A stretch of DNA of 35,863 nucleotides, taken from a virus. Below, one piece after another: positions 17,267 to 23,495 of this stretch. The stretch covers positions 1 through 35,863 of IMG/VR virus record IMGVR_UViG_3300031278_000132, one strand, 5' to 3'. The position numbers were made by a program, and so were the translations under genes. Numbering within the stretch: the first letter of the stretch is position 1; the number at the start of each line of letters is the position of its first letter. A model generated the notes under the pieces. It ran no database searches, had not been told where the DNA came from, and saw only the letters and a program-made list of their open reading frames with translations.

Positions 17267-17781
17267 TGAGAATTTGTAGTGCGCCGGATTGTAATTACAA
17301 CGTTTTCGGAACAGATAAAAATACAGGGAAAGGATATTGTAAAATACATCAATTCCTGAGAAGTGATATTGTACGAACAATAAAGAAGAAATCCGTCAAA
17401 GAAAGAAATAAATGCTTGTCAAAAAATAAGTATGACTTTGATGTGTTTCAGTGGGGATTCAAATCTGAGTTGAGTATGTTTAAATGGATATGGAAAAATC
17501 GTCCTCACAGATCTGAAATAAGTGGAAGAGATTTAACTAAAGTAAATCACAATTTATTTCTGAATATGTTTGCACACATTCTCCCCAAAAAACAATATCC
17601 CTTATTCAGATATAACCCGGATAATATAATGCAATTGGTCCCGATTGAACACACCCTTATTGACCAGGGAACAGAAAAAGGAAGAGAAAATTATAAAAAA
17701 GAATATTCAAAAACTGATTTTAGTATATTTTACAATAAAAAGAAAGAGTTGTTGAAAAGTTATCCTAAAAAATATATTTAA
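17266..17781 (+). CDS. HNH-fold / NinG-like recombination protein candidate
   Basis: This 171-residue protein has an N-terminal zinc-binding pattern (C4, C9, C25, H28 in CSAPDCN and GYCKIHQ). A later segment, MFAHILPKKQYPLFRYNPDN, then QLVPIEHTLID, resembles NinG/Rap and HNH proteins in which H104, N120 and H129 would form the beta-beta-alpha metal site. Family knowledge: NinG-like proteins act at recombination intermediates. The remaining C-terminal segment is Lys-rich. The similarity is motif-level only. Confidence 0.55.
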   Translation: MRICSAPDCNYNVFGTDKNTGKGYCKIHQFLRSDIVRTIKKKSVKERNKCLSKNKYDFDVFQWGFKSELSMFKWIWKNRPHRSEISGRDLTKVNHNLFLNMFAHILPKKQYPLFRYNPDNIMQLVPIEHTLIDQGTEKGRENYKKEYSKTDFSIFYNKKKELLKSYPKKYI

Positions 17782-17783
17782 AC

Positions 17784-17909
17784 ATGGGGAGTGTTTACTT
17801 AAACGAAAGAATGCTAAATAGAGGAAAGTCTGTTCGTAATGGGTGGAGTGAACTACCCACCCACGCCAAAGGCGATGGGATGGGCTTCAGGAGTCAGCAC
17901 TTTGACTAA
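17784..17909 (+). pseudogene. Small ORF apparently interrupted by element A
   Basis: An ATG at 17784 opens a frame reading MGSVYLNERMLNRGKSVRNG, which then runs into the end of the inserted element at 17848 and stops at 17909. If element A is removed at the predicted boundaries, the frame continues from WNKNFLRH to a stop near 18722, giving a 28-residue product. The ORF is short and may not be a gene. Confidence 0.25.
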
Positions 17910-18572
17910 ATAATACCTATGTTTAATATGAGATATTTTACCAGAACATAAAAGAGAAATAGAACCAATGGAAACATTTAATTTGTCAGCAGCATCAACC
18001 ACTCCATTACAAACAATAGTTAGGGATGCGTCTTTATCAAACATTTCTATTTGCTTCTTTTTCATTTTTTTACCTGTCATTATTTCTCTCATTTTTTCTG
18101 AATGTCCTTTAGGCATCTTTTTCCCTTTATTCCAACTTGGTTTCCCTTTCATTGATTCAGATATTTTCTTTTTTGTTTCATCTGATAGCTTTAGTCCAGT
18201 ATGGCATTTAATACTTGCTTCCCTTTGTTTTTGGGTGTGCTTTTTACCTGTTTTAGATTTAATCATTTTTGCTTTTGTTTCTTCTGACATTCTACCCTTA
18301 TTAGTTCCCCCTAAATCTAAATTATATCCTTTAGGAGCTATGCAATTGTATTTTAGTATAAATTCCCTTTCTAATTCATTTAATCTATTTAGGCAATTCA
18401 CATCATTAACTAATATAGTTTTCACGAACATATCTTTGCCGTATTTTTTTACAGCACATTTAAAAGCAATTCCACTTCCTAAATATGTATTAATATTTCG
18501 TAGGTTTATGCTTTGTCCAATGTATTTTTTACCATTCACTAAACAAATCGTTAAATATATGTATCCCTTCAT
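17853..18572 (-). CDS. GIY-YIG homing endonuclease in an IS605-like element
   Basis: This 239-residue protein has YIYL (4-7) and KKYIGQS (15-21) forming the GIY-YIG core, with Arg25 and a Glu in ELEREFI (66-72) as further catalytic residues. Next come NUMOD3-type DNA-binding repeats (MSEETKAKM, LSDETKKKISESMKGKPSWN, about 95-170), a helical NUMOD1-like segment VVDAADKLNVSIGSIS (about 191-206), and a 16-residue tail encoded by the element end. I chose ATG 18572 over the in-frame ATG 18596. It lies 5 nt after TATATTTG, and MKGYIYL is the normal family start. The architecture matches T4 Seg-type and intron homing enzymes. Confidence 0.88.
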   Translation of the reverse strand: MKGYIYLTICLVNGKKYIGQSINLRNINTYLGSGIAFKCAVKKYGKDMFVKTILVNDVNCLNRLNELEREFILKYNCIAPKGYNLDLGGTNKGRMSEETKAKMIKSKTGKKHTQKQREASIKCHTGLKLSDETKKKISESMKGKPSWNKGKKMPKGHSEKMREIMTGKKMKKKQIEMFDKDASLTIVCNGVVDAADKLNVSIGSISLLCSGKISHIKHRYYLVKVLTPEAHPIAFGVGG

Positions 18573-18577
18573 AAGTG

Positions 18578-18585
18578 CAAATATA
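18578..18585 (-). promoter_or_regulatory. -7 box of the element A nuclease
   Basis: TATATTTG on the minus strand ends 5 nt before the ATG, which predicts a very short or absent 5' leader. Confidence 0.5.
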
Positions 18586-18811
18586 CTAAAAATCAAGACA
18601 AGTTATCAATATATTTGTCAAAATTATTAAAAATGTAAGTGTTAAAGGAGTCGCTTACATCCCATCCACGCTAAAAAGCGATGAATGGGTTTTACGCTCC
18701 ATTTTATAAAAATTTTCTTAGGCATTAATAATACCACCTACATTCTTAATATATATAACATTATAATATACCACTACATATATTCATATATACTATATTC
18801 TTCTTTTAATA

Positions 18812-18835
18812 AGATATAGATATAGATATAGATAT
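18812..18835 (+). repeat. Four tandem AGATAT hexamers
   Basis: Perfect AGATAT x4 in an A/T-rich stretch just left of the iterons. It could be an unwinding element or a simple slippage repeat. Confidence 0.7.
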
Positions 18836-18874
18836 GCGATTTTCTTTTATTCATGCGTGGTACAGAGCGAGATT

Positions 18875-18940
18875 TTCCACGTATCGTTATCTAATCTTCC
18901 ACGAATCATTATCTAATCTTCCATAAATCGTTATCTTGTT
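18875..18940 (+). repeat. Three tandem 22-bp iteron-like repeats
   Basis: Copies at 18875-18896, 18897-18918 and 18919-18940. Each begins TTCCAYRWATC and continues RTTATCT, and copies 1 and 2 both end CTAATC. The exact 22-bp spacing puts each copy on the same helix face (two turns), as for Rep-binding iterons. The start of copy 3, TTCCATAAAT, recurs inverted at 18948-18957, giving a 10-bp inverted repeat. Confidence 0.7.
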
Positions 18941-19013
18941 TTACATTATTTATGGAAAATCTAATTTTTTTCAAAAAATAATTTGTCTGGTGGTATATTT
19001 AATTAATAATTCA

Positions 19014-19021
19014 TATATTTG
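19014..19021 (+). promoter_or_regulatory. -7 box of the RepL-like gene
   Basis: TATATTTG lies 22 nt before ATG 19044 and matches TAnnTTTG. Its closeness to the iterons allows autoregulation by the Rep protein. Confidence 0.5.
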
Positions 19022-19043
19022 CGGAAAATAACAATATCTAATT

Positions 19044-19469
19044 ATGGAAAATAAAATAACCAAAGCCGTAAAACGAGAAAACTTTATCAAGGTTTTTTTA
19101 GATGATTTGAGAGGATTACTTAAAATTGAAAATTTTGTTCAATATAGCGTAATGGTCTATATTTGGAAAAAGTTAGATTGGAATAATAAACCTTTTTATC
19201 TTCAACAAGCAGAAAAAGAAGAAATAATAAAAGAACTCGATCTTAAAAACACACAATCTGTATCAAATGCACTAACCAGACTTGTAGAAAATAAATTATT
19301 AAAAAGAATTCATAAGGGATATTATGAAATAAATCCTAAATTTTTCTTTAAGGGAGATGATGATGAAAGATATAGACTTGTTGTTGAATATGAAATTATA
19401 AAAGACCCTAAAACCCCAGAAAAAACAACTACATTTAAAAAAAATGAACCAGTATTAGAGGCGTTTTAA
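19044..19469 (+). CDS. RepL-like winged-helix replication initiator candidate
   Basis: This 141-residue protein has a winged-helix core: KEEIIKELDLKNTQSVSNAL (about 58-77) as helix-turn-helix, then LVENKLLKRIHKGYYEINPK as the wing. YEINPKFFFKG (94-104) matches the INPKxFFKG signature of RepL-type plasmid replication and maintenance proteins. The tail is disordered. Iteron-like repeats lie immediately upstream and a strong terminator downstream, so this forms a self-contained replicon-like module. Confidence 0.62.
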   Translation: MENKITKAVKRENFIKVFLDDLRGLLKIENFVQYSVMVYIWKKLDWNNKPFYLQQAEKEEIIKELDLKNTQSVSNALTRLVENKLLKRIHKGYYEINPKFFFKGDDDERYRLVVEYEIIKDPKTPEKTTTFKKNEPVLEAF

Positions 19470-19485
19470 TTTCACACTTTCAATA

Positions 19486-19517
19486 GCTCGCCAATTGGTG
19501 TAACTGGTGGGCTTTTT
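19486..19517 (+). terminator. Rho-independent terminator of the RepL-like gene
   Basis: GCTCGCCA pairs with TGGTGGGC (two G-U pairs) and is followed by TTTTTATTCTTTTT, 16 nt after the stop codon. Confidence 0.75.
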
Positions 19518-19563
19518 ATTCTTTTTAAAATTATTCACACATAAATTTGGCACAACATTCGAA

Positions 19564-19582
19564 AAGGATGCAAAACATCCTT
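19564..19582 (+). terminator. Second hairpin with T-rich tail
   Basis: Perfect 7-bp stem AAGGATG/CATCCTT with loop CAAAA, followed by CTTTCTTG. It lies in the 233-bp gap between the RepL-like gene and the convergent minus-strand gene. A smaller CCTGA/TCAGG hairpin follows near 19624-19636. It could be a back-up terminator or a small structured RNA. Confidence 0.5.
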
Positions 19583-19702
19583 CTTTCTTGTTGGCAAATT
19601 TTTCTTTTAAATTGGAGTTATGCCTGAAAATCAGGTATTAGTGAAAAATTTTGAATTACTTATATAAAGTAGTTGGCAGTAATGTCGCAAGCGGTCAGGC
19701 AA

Positions 19703-20029
19703 TCAAATTTGCCCATTATCGCAATTGCGTTGTTCGTACACTCTATGACCTAATTCTGGATGCATAATATATCCAGTGCCTTTGCATTTTGGGCAAATTC
19801 TTTTTTTGCCCTTATTACTGCCAACGCTCGGTTGTTCTATTTTACACCAATGGGTAATTCTATTAATTTTACATGTAGTTGTATCGTATTTATCATATCT
19901 CCAAGGTTTAGAAAGTTCTTTTTCGTCATCATCAAAATAACATATTTCTACAAATTTATTTTCTAATCTACATAATATTATCCCGTCACTTTCTTTTGGC
20001 TGCTGTGTTTTAATGTTTATCCATTCCAT
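19703..20029 (-). CDS. DUF551-like N-terminus with a C-terminal zinc-ribbon motif
   Basis: This 108-residue protein begins MEWINIKTQQPKESDGIIL and has RITHWCKIE, resembling small phage DUF551-type proteins (W-P start, THW end). After a linker comes CPKCKGTGYI, a DnaJ-like half zinc site, with further Cys near the end (NCDNG). It is the only non-element gene on the minus strand in this part of the window and may be expressed separately. Function unknown. Confidence 0.55.
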   Translation of the reverse strand: MEWINIKTQQPKESDGIILCRLENKFVEICYFDDDEKELSKPWRYDKYDTTTCKINRITHWCKIEQPSVGSNKGKKRICPKCKGTGYIMHPELGHRVYEQRNCDNGQI

Positions 20030-20117
20030 CGCACTATATTTTAAGTTAAGTATTTCAAATTAAGTTCTGTGATATGTGTTGGGCAAACTACCCATACCGC
20101 TGTCCGTTAACAATATT

Positions 20118-20146
20118 ATGAAAAAATATTCACATGAAAAAATATT
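20118..20146 (+). repeat. 13-bp direct repeat in an intergenic region
   Basis: ATGAAAAAATATT occurs at 20118-20130 and 20134-20146, 3 bp apart, within a 209-bp A/T-rich gap upstream of the 114-aa gene. Possible regulator-binding pair. Confidence 0.45.
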
Positions 20147-20205
20147 TAAGCAATTATTTTATCAATTTTTTATCAAAAATATTTGTTTATTAAAAATATA
20201 TTTCA

Positions 20206-20229
20206 GTACTTTGTTTTCGAAACTAACGG
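20206..20229 (+). promoter_or_regulatory. Weak promoter and AACTAACGG leader of the DnaA-like/HU operon
   Basis: GTACTTTG (20206-20213) is one position off the TAnnTTTG box. The leader AACTAACGG (20221-20229) precedes ATG 20239, as in the packaging and scaffold transcripts. Confidence 0.4.
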
Positions 20230-20238
20230 AAACTTTAT

Positions 20239-20583
20239 ATGAAAGACTTATTAAAAATTGGAAGTAAACTTAAAAGGGCAGGTAAATTATCGCCTGTTGA
20301 GCCGACAAAAGAAAGCGTCAATCCTTCGCCAACTACACCAAACATCAAAGAATCACCAAACAATAACATTCTTTCTGACGGCCAATCTACTGAGGATATA
20401 ATAGAAGAAACAGAAAGAGAAATAGAAAATAATATCTATAAAGAAATTTCAAAAGAAGGACGCACTTTTACTCTTGACAAGGCCAATTGGATAGAAAATA
20501 ACAATGGAGATGTTGTTATTCAAATTACAATTCCCAAAGAACAATGTCTTGAAATTGGAACATTTTTAATTAAACATTCATGA
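20239..20583 (+). CDS. Hypothetical protein with disordered N-terminus
   Basis: 114 residues. Residues 1-55 are Pro/Ser/Asn-rich and disordered after a short basic start (KDLLKIGSKLKRAGK). The rest is acidic, with a beta-rich end (GDVVIQITIPKEQ). The stop overlaps the next start (ATGA). No family recognised. Confidence 0.65.
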   Translation: MKDLLKIGSKLKRAGKLSPVEPTKESVNPSPTTPNIKESPNNNILSDGQSTEDIIEETEREIENNIYKEISKEGRTFTLDKANWIENNNGDVVIQITIPKEQCLEIGTFLIKHS

Positions 20584-21116
20584 GTGTAGTAGCAACAATT
20601 ATATCGGAAGATGGGGCGTGGATAGCATCTGATTCATGTTTTTATGATGATTGTAGTGTTTATAGAACTGAATATAAAAAGATATTCAAACATGAGGATA
20701 TTCTAATAGGGGTAGCGGGGAAGACAATAATAATTCATGAGCTAAGAAAGATGGTTAATGAAACACAATTTAATCCTGTAGCAAAAGATTTAATTGATGA
20801 AGATTTTGTATATACAAATTTTATTGATCATTTAAGGGATAATGATGTGGTATCTACGCTTGATGGATTGTGGAATATATTAATAAACACAGGCAAAAAG
20901 ATTTTTGAGATTGATAATAATTTTACTGTCTTGTCTTGTGAGCTTCCATACGCTTCAATAGGCGTAGGCCACGCAGAGGCTATGGGGAGTCTCATGACAT
21001 CTTCCCTTTTGTCTGGAAAAATACCACTTAACGGAACAGACCTTATAAGGGCAATTAACGTAAGCAAAACATTTAACCAGGCAGTAAGGGAACAGATACA
21101 AATAATAAAATTGTGA
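20580..21116 (+). CDS. Ntn-hydrolase (proteasome/HslV-like) protein
   Basis: This 178-residue protein opens MSVVATIISEDGAWIASDS, matching the first two strands of proteasome beta/HslV folds, including the conserved Asp18. YKKIF (32-36) places a Lys where the catalytic Lys33 lies, and ILIGVAGK and ASIGVGHAEAMGSL match the later glycine-rich turns. The usual N-terminal Thr is absent; Ser2 could serve after Met removal, or the protein may be inactive. It overlaps both neighbours by 4 bp. Substrate unknown. Confidence 0.6.
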   Translation: MSVVATIISEDGAWIASDSCFYDDCSVYRTEYKKIFKHEDILIGVAGKTIIIHELRKMVNETQFNPVAKDLIDEDFVYTNFIDHLRDNDVVSTLDGLWNILINTGKKIFEIDNNFTVLSCELPYASIGVGHAEAMGSLMTSSLLSGKIPLNGTDLIRAINVSKTFNQAVREQIQIIKL

Positions 21117-21532
21117 ATTTATCTTTTGCAAATAAAAGAAGGCTGGTGTGGTTAATTAATCGTGTGTGCGAGGATTTTGATGTAACAAAGGATGAGTTGT
21201 TTTCAAAATCAAGAGAGGGGAATATCCCTATTGGAAGATTTGTTGTTTGGTATAATCTGTTTAATCACCTTAATGTCTCAAAAATCAATATAGCTCGTAT
21301 TTTTAATAAGAGAGATCACGCAGCTATTATAAACGGGTTAAAAACATACAAAAATTTATCAGACACAGAAAAAGATTTTAACAGGAAAGTGAGTAATATA
21401 GAAAAAGATTTTCTTTTTCAGTTTCCATCTCAAAAAAGAAATCAATCTTTGAAAAGAGAGCTTACAAGTAGAATTTTTAACAATCAATATTATAGACCTT
21501 GGGCAGATATAGGACGATTATTAATCAGGTGA
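21113..21532 (+). CDS. DnaA domain IV-like DNA-binding protein
   Basis: This 139-residue protein contains FNKRDHAAIINGLKTYKNL (64-82), closely matching the DnaA-box-binding signature (RDHxxVxxA helix) of DnaA domain IV. No AAA+ domain is present. The start is GTG at 21113, overlapping the previous stop (GTGA). Element B begins at 21529, inside its last sense codon, and supplies the stop. The predicted empty site reads AGA TAA, encoding the same C-terminal Arg. It may direct replication initiation or repress host DnaA sites. Confidence 0.6.
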   Translation: MNLSFANKRRLVWLINRVCEDFDVTKDELFSKSREGNIPIGRFVVWYNLFNHLNVSKINIARIFNKRDHAAIINGLKTYKNLSDTEKDFNRKVSNIEKDFLFQFPSQKRNQSLKRELTSRIFNNQYYRPWADIGRLLIR

Positions 21533-21533
21533 A

Positions 21534-22709
21534 CTACCCACCCACGCCAGAGGCGATGGGTTGGGCTTCGTGGGTCAACACTCTCTCTAACGAGGGCAGT
21601 TCGCCACGATTTTTAAGTCTGTGTTCCCCAGACAAATTATTTTTAAGAGCAAAAGATTTTATGTTACAAGCAGCATTAACATCCCTATCAAGAACAGAAC
21701 CACACTTCGGACAAGTCCATTCACGGTCTTTAAGCGTAAGTCCTTTATTGATATGCCCACAATTAGAACAAGTCTTTGACGATGGCGACCAACGTCCTAT
21801 CCTTAGAATGTTTTTACCATACCAGCCTGCCTTGTATTCTAACATAGCTACAAAAGTTGACCAGCTAACATCATTTATTGTTTGTGCTAAATTGTGGTTT
21901 CTCACCATATTACTAACAGCTAAATCTTCTAAGCAAATCGTTTGGTTCTCACGAATTAACTTAGTAGATGTTTTGTGTAAAAAGTCTTTGCGTTTATTGA
22001 TTACTTTCTCATGTAGCAAGGCAAGGTGTTGTTTAGTGCGTTTGCCTTTATTCTTTGAATATTTTTGTTGTACATATTTTAATTTGCTCTGTGCTTTGTG
22101 TAGATATTTTGGGTTATCGAATACCTCACCTTCTGATGTAATGGCGAAGTCTTTTATTCCAAGGTCGATACCTATAGTACTGTTTTCTTTGATAGGTGCT
22201 TTAGTAGGTTTTTCAGTGTTAGTATCAACCAATATAGATGCAAAATACTTTCCAGTAGGCGTTCTACTTACCGTTGCACTTTTAATATTTCCTTTTATTG
22301 GTCGGTGCAAAACAATTTTAATACCTTCTTTAAACTTAGGAATAATTAGAAGGTTATTTTCTATAATGACATTCTGTGGAACAGCAAAAGATTGTTTGCT
22401 TTTATGTTTTGATTTGAATTTCGGAAATCCCGCACCCTTGAAGAATTTCTTAAAAGCAATATCCATATTCTGTATAGCTTGTTGCAAGGATTGGCTATTA
22501 ACTTCCTTTAGCCATTCACATTCTTTTTTAAGTTCAGGTAGTTGCTTAATTAAATCAAAAGGGGAAAAGTTGTGTTTAGAACCTAAATATGCTGTGTTTT
22601 TTGTTTCTAAGGCTAAATTATACACAAACCTATTACTTCCAATATGCTTGGCTATTAACTCTTTTTGCGAGTTTGTAGGGTATAGTCTATATTTCATTCC
22701 TTTCAACAT
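21534..22709 (-). CDS. tnpB: TnpB RNA-guided nuclease of element B
   Basis: A 391-residue product from ATG 22709, which begins MLKGMKYRLYPTNSQKE, the standard TnpB opening. The in-frame upstream ATG at 22742 lies before the promoter box and is rejected. Catalytic residues: D182 in IGIDLGIKDF, E261 in CLEDLAVSNM and D343 in DRDVNAACNI. The zinc finger uses C314, C317, C333 and C336. All are intact. The last 16 codons are encoded by the element right end, whose transcript should also form the omega-RNA scaffold. The stop TAG is part of the conserved GGGTAG end. Confidence 0.92.
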   Translation of the reverse strand: MLKGMKYRLYPTNSQKELIAKHIGSNRFVYNLALETKNTAYLGSKHNFSPFDLIKQLPELKKECEWLKEVNSQSLQQAIQNMDIAFKKFFKGAGFPKFKSKHKSKQSFAVPQNVIIENNLLIIPKFKEGIKIVLHRPIKGNIKSATVSRTPTGKYFASILVDTNTEKPTKAPIKENSTIGIDLGIKDFAITSEGEVFDNPKYLHKAQSKLKYVQQKYSKNKGKRTKQHLALLHEKVINKRKDFLHKTSTKLIRENQTICLEDLAVSNMVRNHNLAQTINDVSWSTFVAMLEYKAGWYGKNILRIGRWSPSSKTCSNCGHINKGLTLKDREWTCPKCGSVLDRDVNAACNIKSFALKNNLSGEHRLKNRGELPSLERVLTHEAQPIASGVGG

Positions 22710-22713
22710 AACA

Positions 22714-22721
22714 CAAAGATA
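22714..22721 (-). promoter_or_regulatory. -7 box of element B tnpB
   Basis: TATCTTTG on the minus strand ends 4 nt before ATG 22709, predicting a leaderless or nearly leaderless mRNA. A TTTG lies 13 nt upstream of the box, the same spacing as in element D. Confidence 0.55.
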
Positions 22722-22845
22722 CAATTTATTTTGACAAAACAATTTTTTTGTTTAAATTTACAAAATGCAAGTGTAACAGGAGCCGCTTACATCCCATCGG
22801 CTAAAGACCGATGGGTTTTACGCTCCGTCATATAAAATTAACGAT

Positions 22846-23112
22846 ATGAACACATTAAAATTAGTAAAAAATGTAGCAAAACAAACCGGAGTTGACAAAG
22901 AGACTGTAGACCTTATTGTCAACGTTACCTTTGGTGAGATCAAAAAGAATCTTGAAAATAAGATTGAAGTACATATTTCCAGATTCGGAAGATTTATTAT
23001 AAAACACAGAAACCCCCGTCCGGCACACGACATGAGAAACAAAAAGACCATAATGATACCGCCCAGGGACGTGCCTTTTTGGAGACCATATTTTGGGCAG
23101 AAGGGGGTTTGA
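22846..23112 (+). CDS. HU/IHF-family DNA-bending protein
   Basis: This 88-residue protein has the family helices TLKLVKNVAKQTGVDKETVD and FGEIKKNLENK. Then come HISRFGRFIIKHR (the GxF strand), the arm RNPRPAHDMRNKKTI with the conserved-position Pro (PRPAHDMRN, compared with the usual RNPxTG), and the C-terminal PPRDVPFWRP. It bends DNA and could act in replication or packaging. In the predicted empty site the DnaA-like stop lies 10 nt upstream, so the two were one operon before element B inserted. Confidence 0.82.
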   Translation: MNTLKLVKNVAKQTGVDKETVDLIVNVTFGEIKKNLENKIEVHISRFGRFIIKHRNPRPAHDMRNKKTIMIPPRDVPFWRPYFGQKGV

Positions 23113-23113
23113 T

Positions 23114-23467
23114 ATGTGGAAATATATAGTAACTTGGTGTTTAGTTGTAATATATCAGGGGATTCCGTTTTGTGAACTCGATGAATTTGACAGAATAATT
23201 AAATGGAATTATGATACATATACAACAAATGAATGTAATCACGAGGCGATATTTACTAATAAAAATGACGCCTTGGCATTTATTGAGAGAGCATCATTTG
23301 AAAATGATGTAGAGAATGTTATTCTTGATAGTATTGAGGTGGATACTTCTTTTCATGAATTATATGATTCTCTTTTTGTAATGCCAGATTCTGTATGGAA
23401 GATTATTGTGGTAGATACCATTTCTTTTTATCCAGACACAACATTTAATCAAAATTATTATTACTAA
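23114..23467 (+). CDS. Hypothetical protein with N-terminal hydrophobic segment
   Basis: 117 residues from ATG 23114, which follows the HU stop by 1 bp. MWKYIVTWCLVVIYQGIPF resembles a weak signal or anchor, and the rest is acidic with paired beta strands. An upstream in-frame TTG overlapping HU is less likely. No family recognised. Confidence 0.6.
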   Translation: MWKYIVTWCLVVIYQGIPFCELDEFDRIIKWNYDTYTTNECNHEAIFTNKNDALAFIERASFENDVENVILDSIEVDTSFHELYDSLFVMPDSVWKIIVVDTISFYPDTTFNQNYYY

Positions 23468-23472
23468 ATTTG
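23465..23472 (+). promoter_or_regulatory. -7 box (TAAATTTG)
   Basis: TAAATTTG overlaps the stop codon of the preceding gene and lies 23 nt before ATG 23496. Confidence 0.45.
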
Positions 23473-23495
23473 CATTGTTACTAACACTTTTGCCC

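Larger units (their letters stand above)
17848..18705 (-). mobile_element. Element A: IS200/IS605-like element carrying a GIY-YIG nuclease
   Basis: Boundaries come from alignment with element B. In gene orientation the left flank is TTTAT, followed by AAAATGGAGCGTAAAACCC, a left-end hairpin and GATGTAAGCG. The right end has a CCCATCGCC hairpin and finishes GGGTAGTTCAC. About 47 of the terminal 53 nt match element B. No TnpA or TnpB is present; the only gene is a GIY-YIG endonuclease. It would depend on a transposase in trans, or on homing, to move. Confidence 0.75.
18706..19043. other. Candidate replication origin region (non-coding)
   Basis: A 338-bp gene-free stretch directly upstream of a RepL-like gene. 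It has, in order, a very A/T-rich segment, four tandem AGATAT hexamers, three tandem 22-bp iteron-like repeats, an inverted repeat and a TATATTTG promoter box. This is the arrangement of iteron-controlled plasmid origins and suggests an origin recognised by the adjacent protein. Confidence 0.5.
21529..22831 (-). mobile_element. Element B: IS200/IS605-like TnpB-only element
   Basis: In gene orientation the left flank is TTTAT, followed by ATGACGGAGCGTAAAACCC, a hairpin ATCGGTCTTTAGCCGAT and GGGATGTAAGCG. The right end has hairpin CCCATCGCC and ends GGGTAGTTCAC. It is 1,303 bp and carries only tnpB. The ends match element A. It lies antisense at the stop codon of the DnaA-like gene, separating that gene from the HU gene. 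Confidence 0.82.

Noticed and set aside
17968-18630. 220-residue plus-strand frame opposite the GIY-YIG gene
   Set aside because: Hydrophobic-looking only because it is antisense to a Lys-rich gene.
18875-18940. Three 22-bp repeats as a CRISPR array
   Set aside because: The repeats are directly tandem with no spacers, too few and too short, and no cas genes are present; iterons fit better.
20088-20104. AAACTACCCATACC resembling an element right end
   Set aside because: No terminal hairpin or left end nearby; probably a chance match.
20076-20267. 63-residue plus-strand frame upstream of the 114-aa gene
   Set aside because: It overlaps the real start and its AACTAACGG leader, covers an A/T-rich repeat, and has biased Lys/Phe/Ile composition with no motif.
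21499-22734. Long plus-strand open frame opposite element B tnpB
   Set aside because: It is the antisense shadow of an intact TnpB gene with all catalytic motifs, and its translation is Cys/Leu/Phe-rich low-quality sequence.
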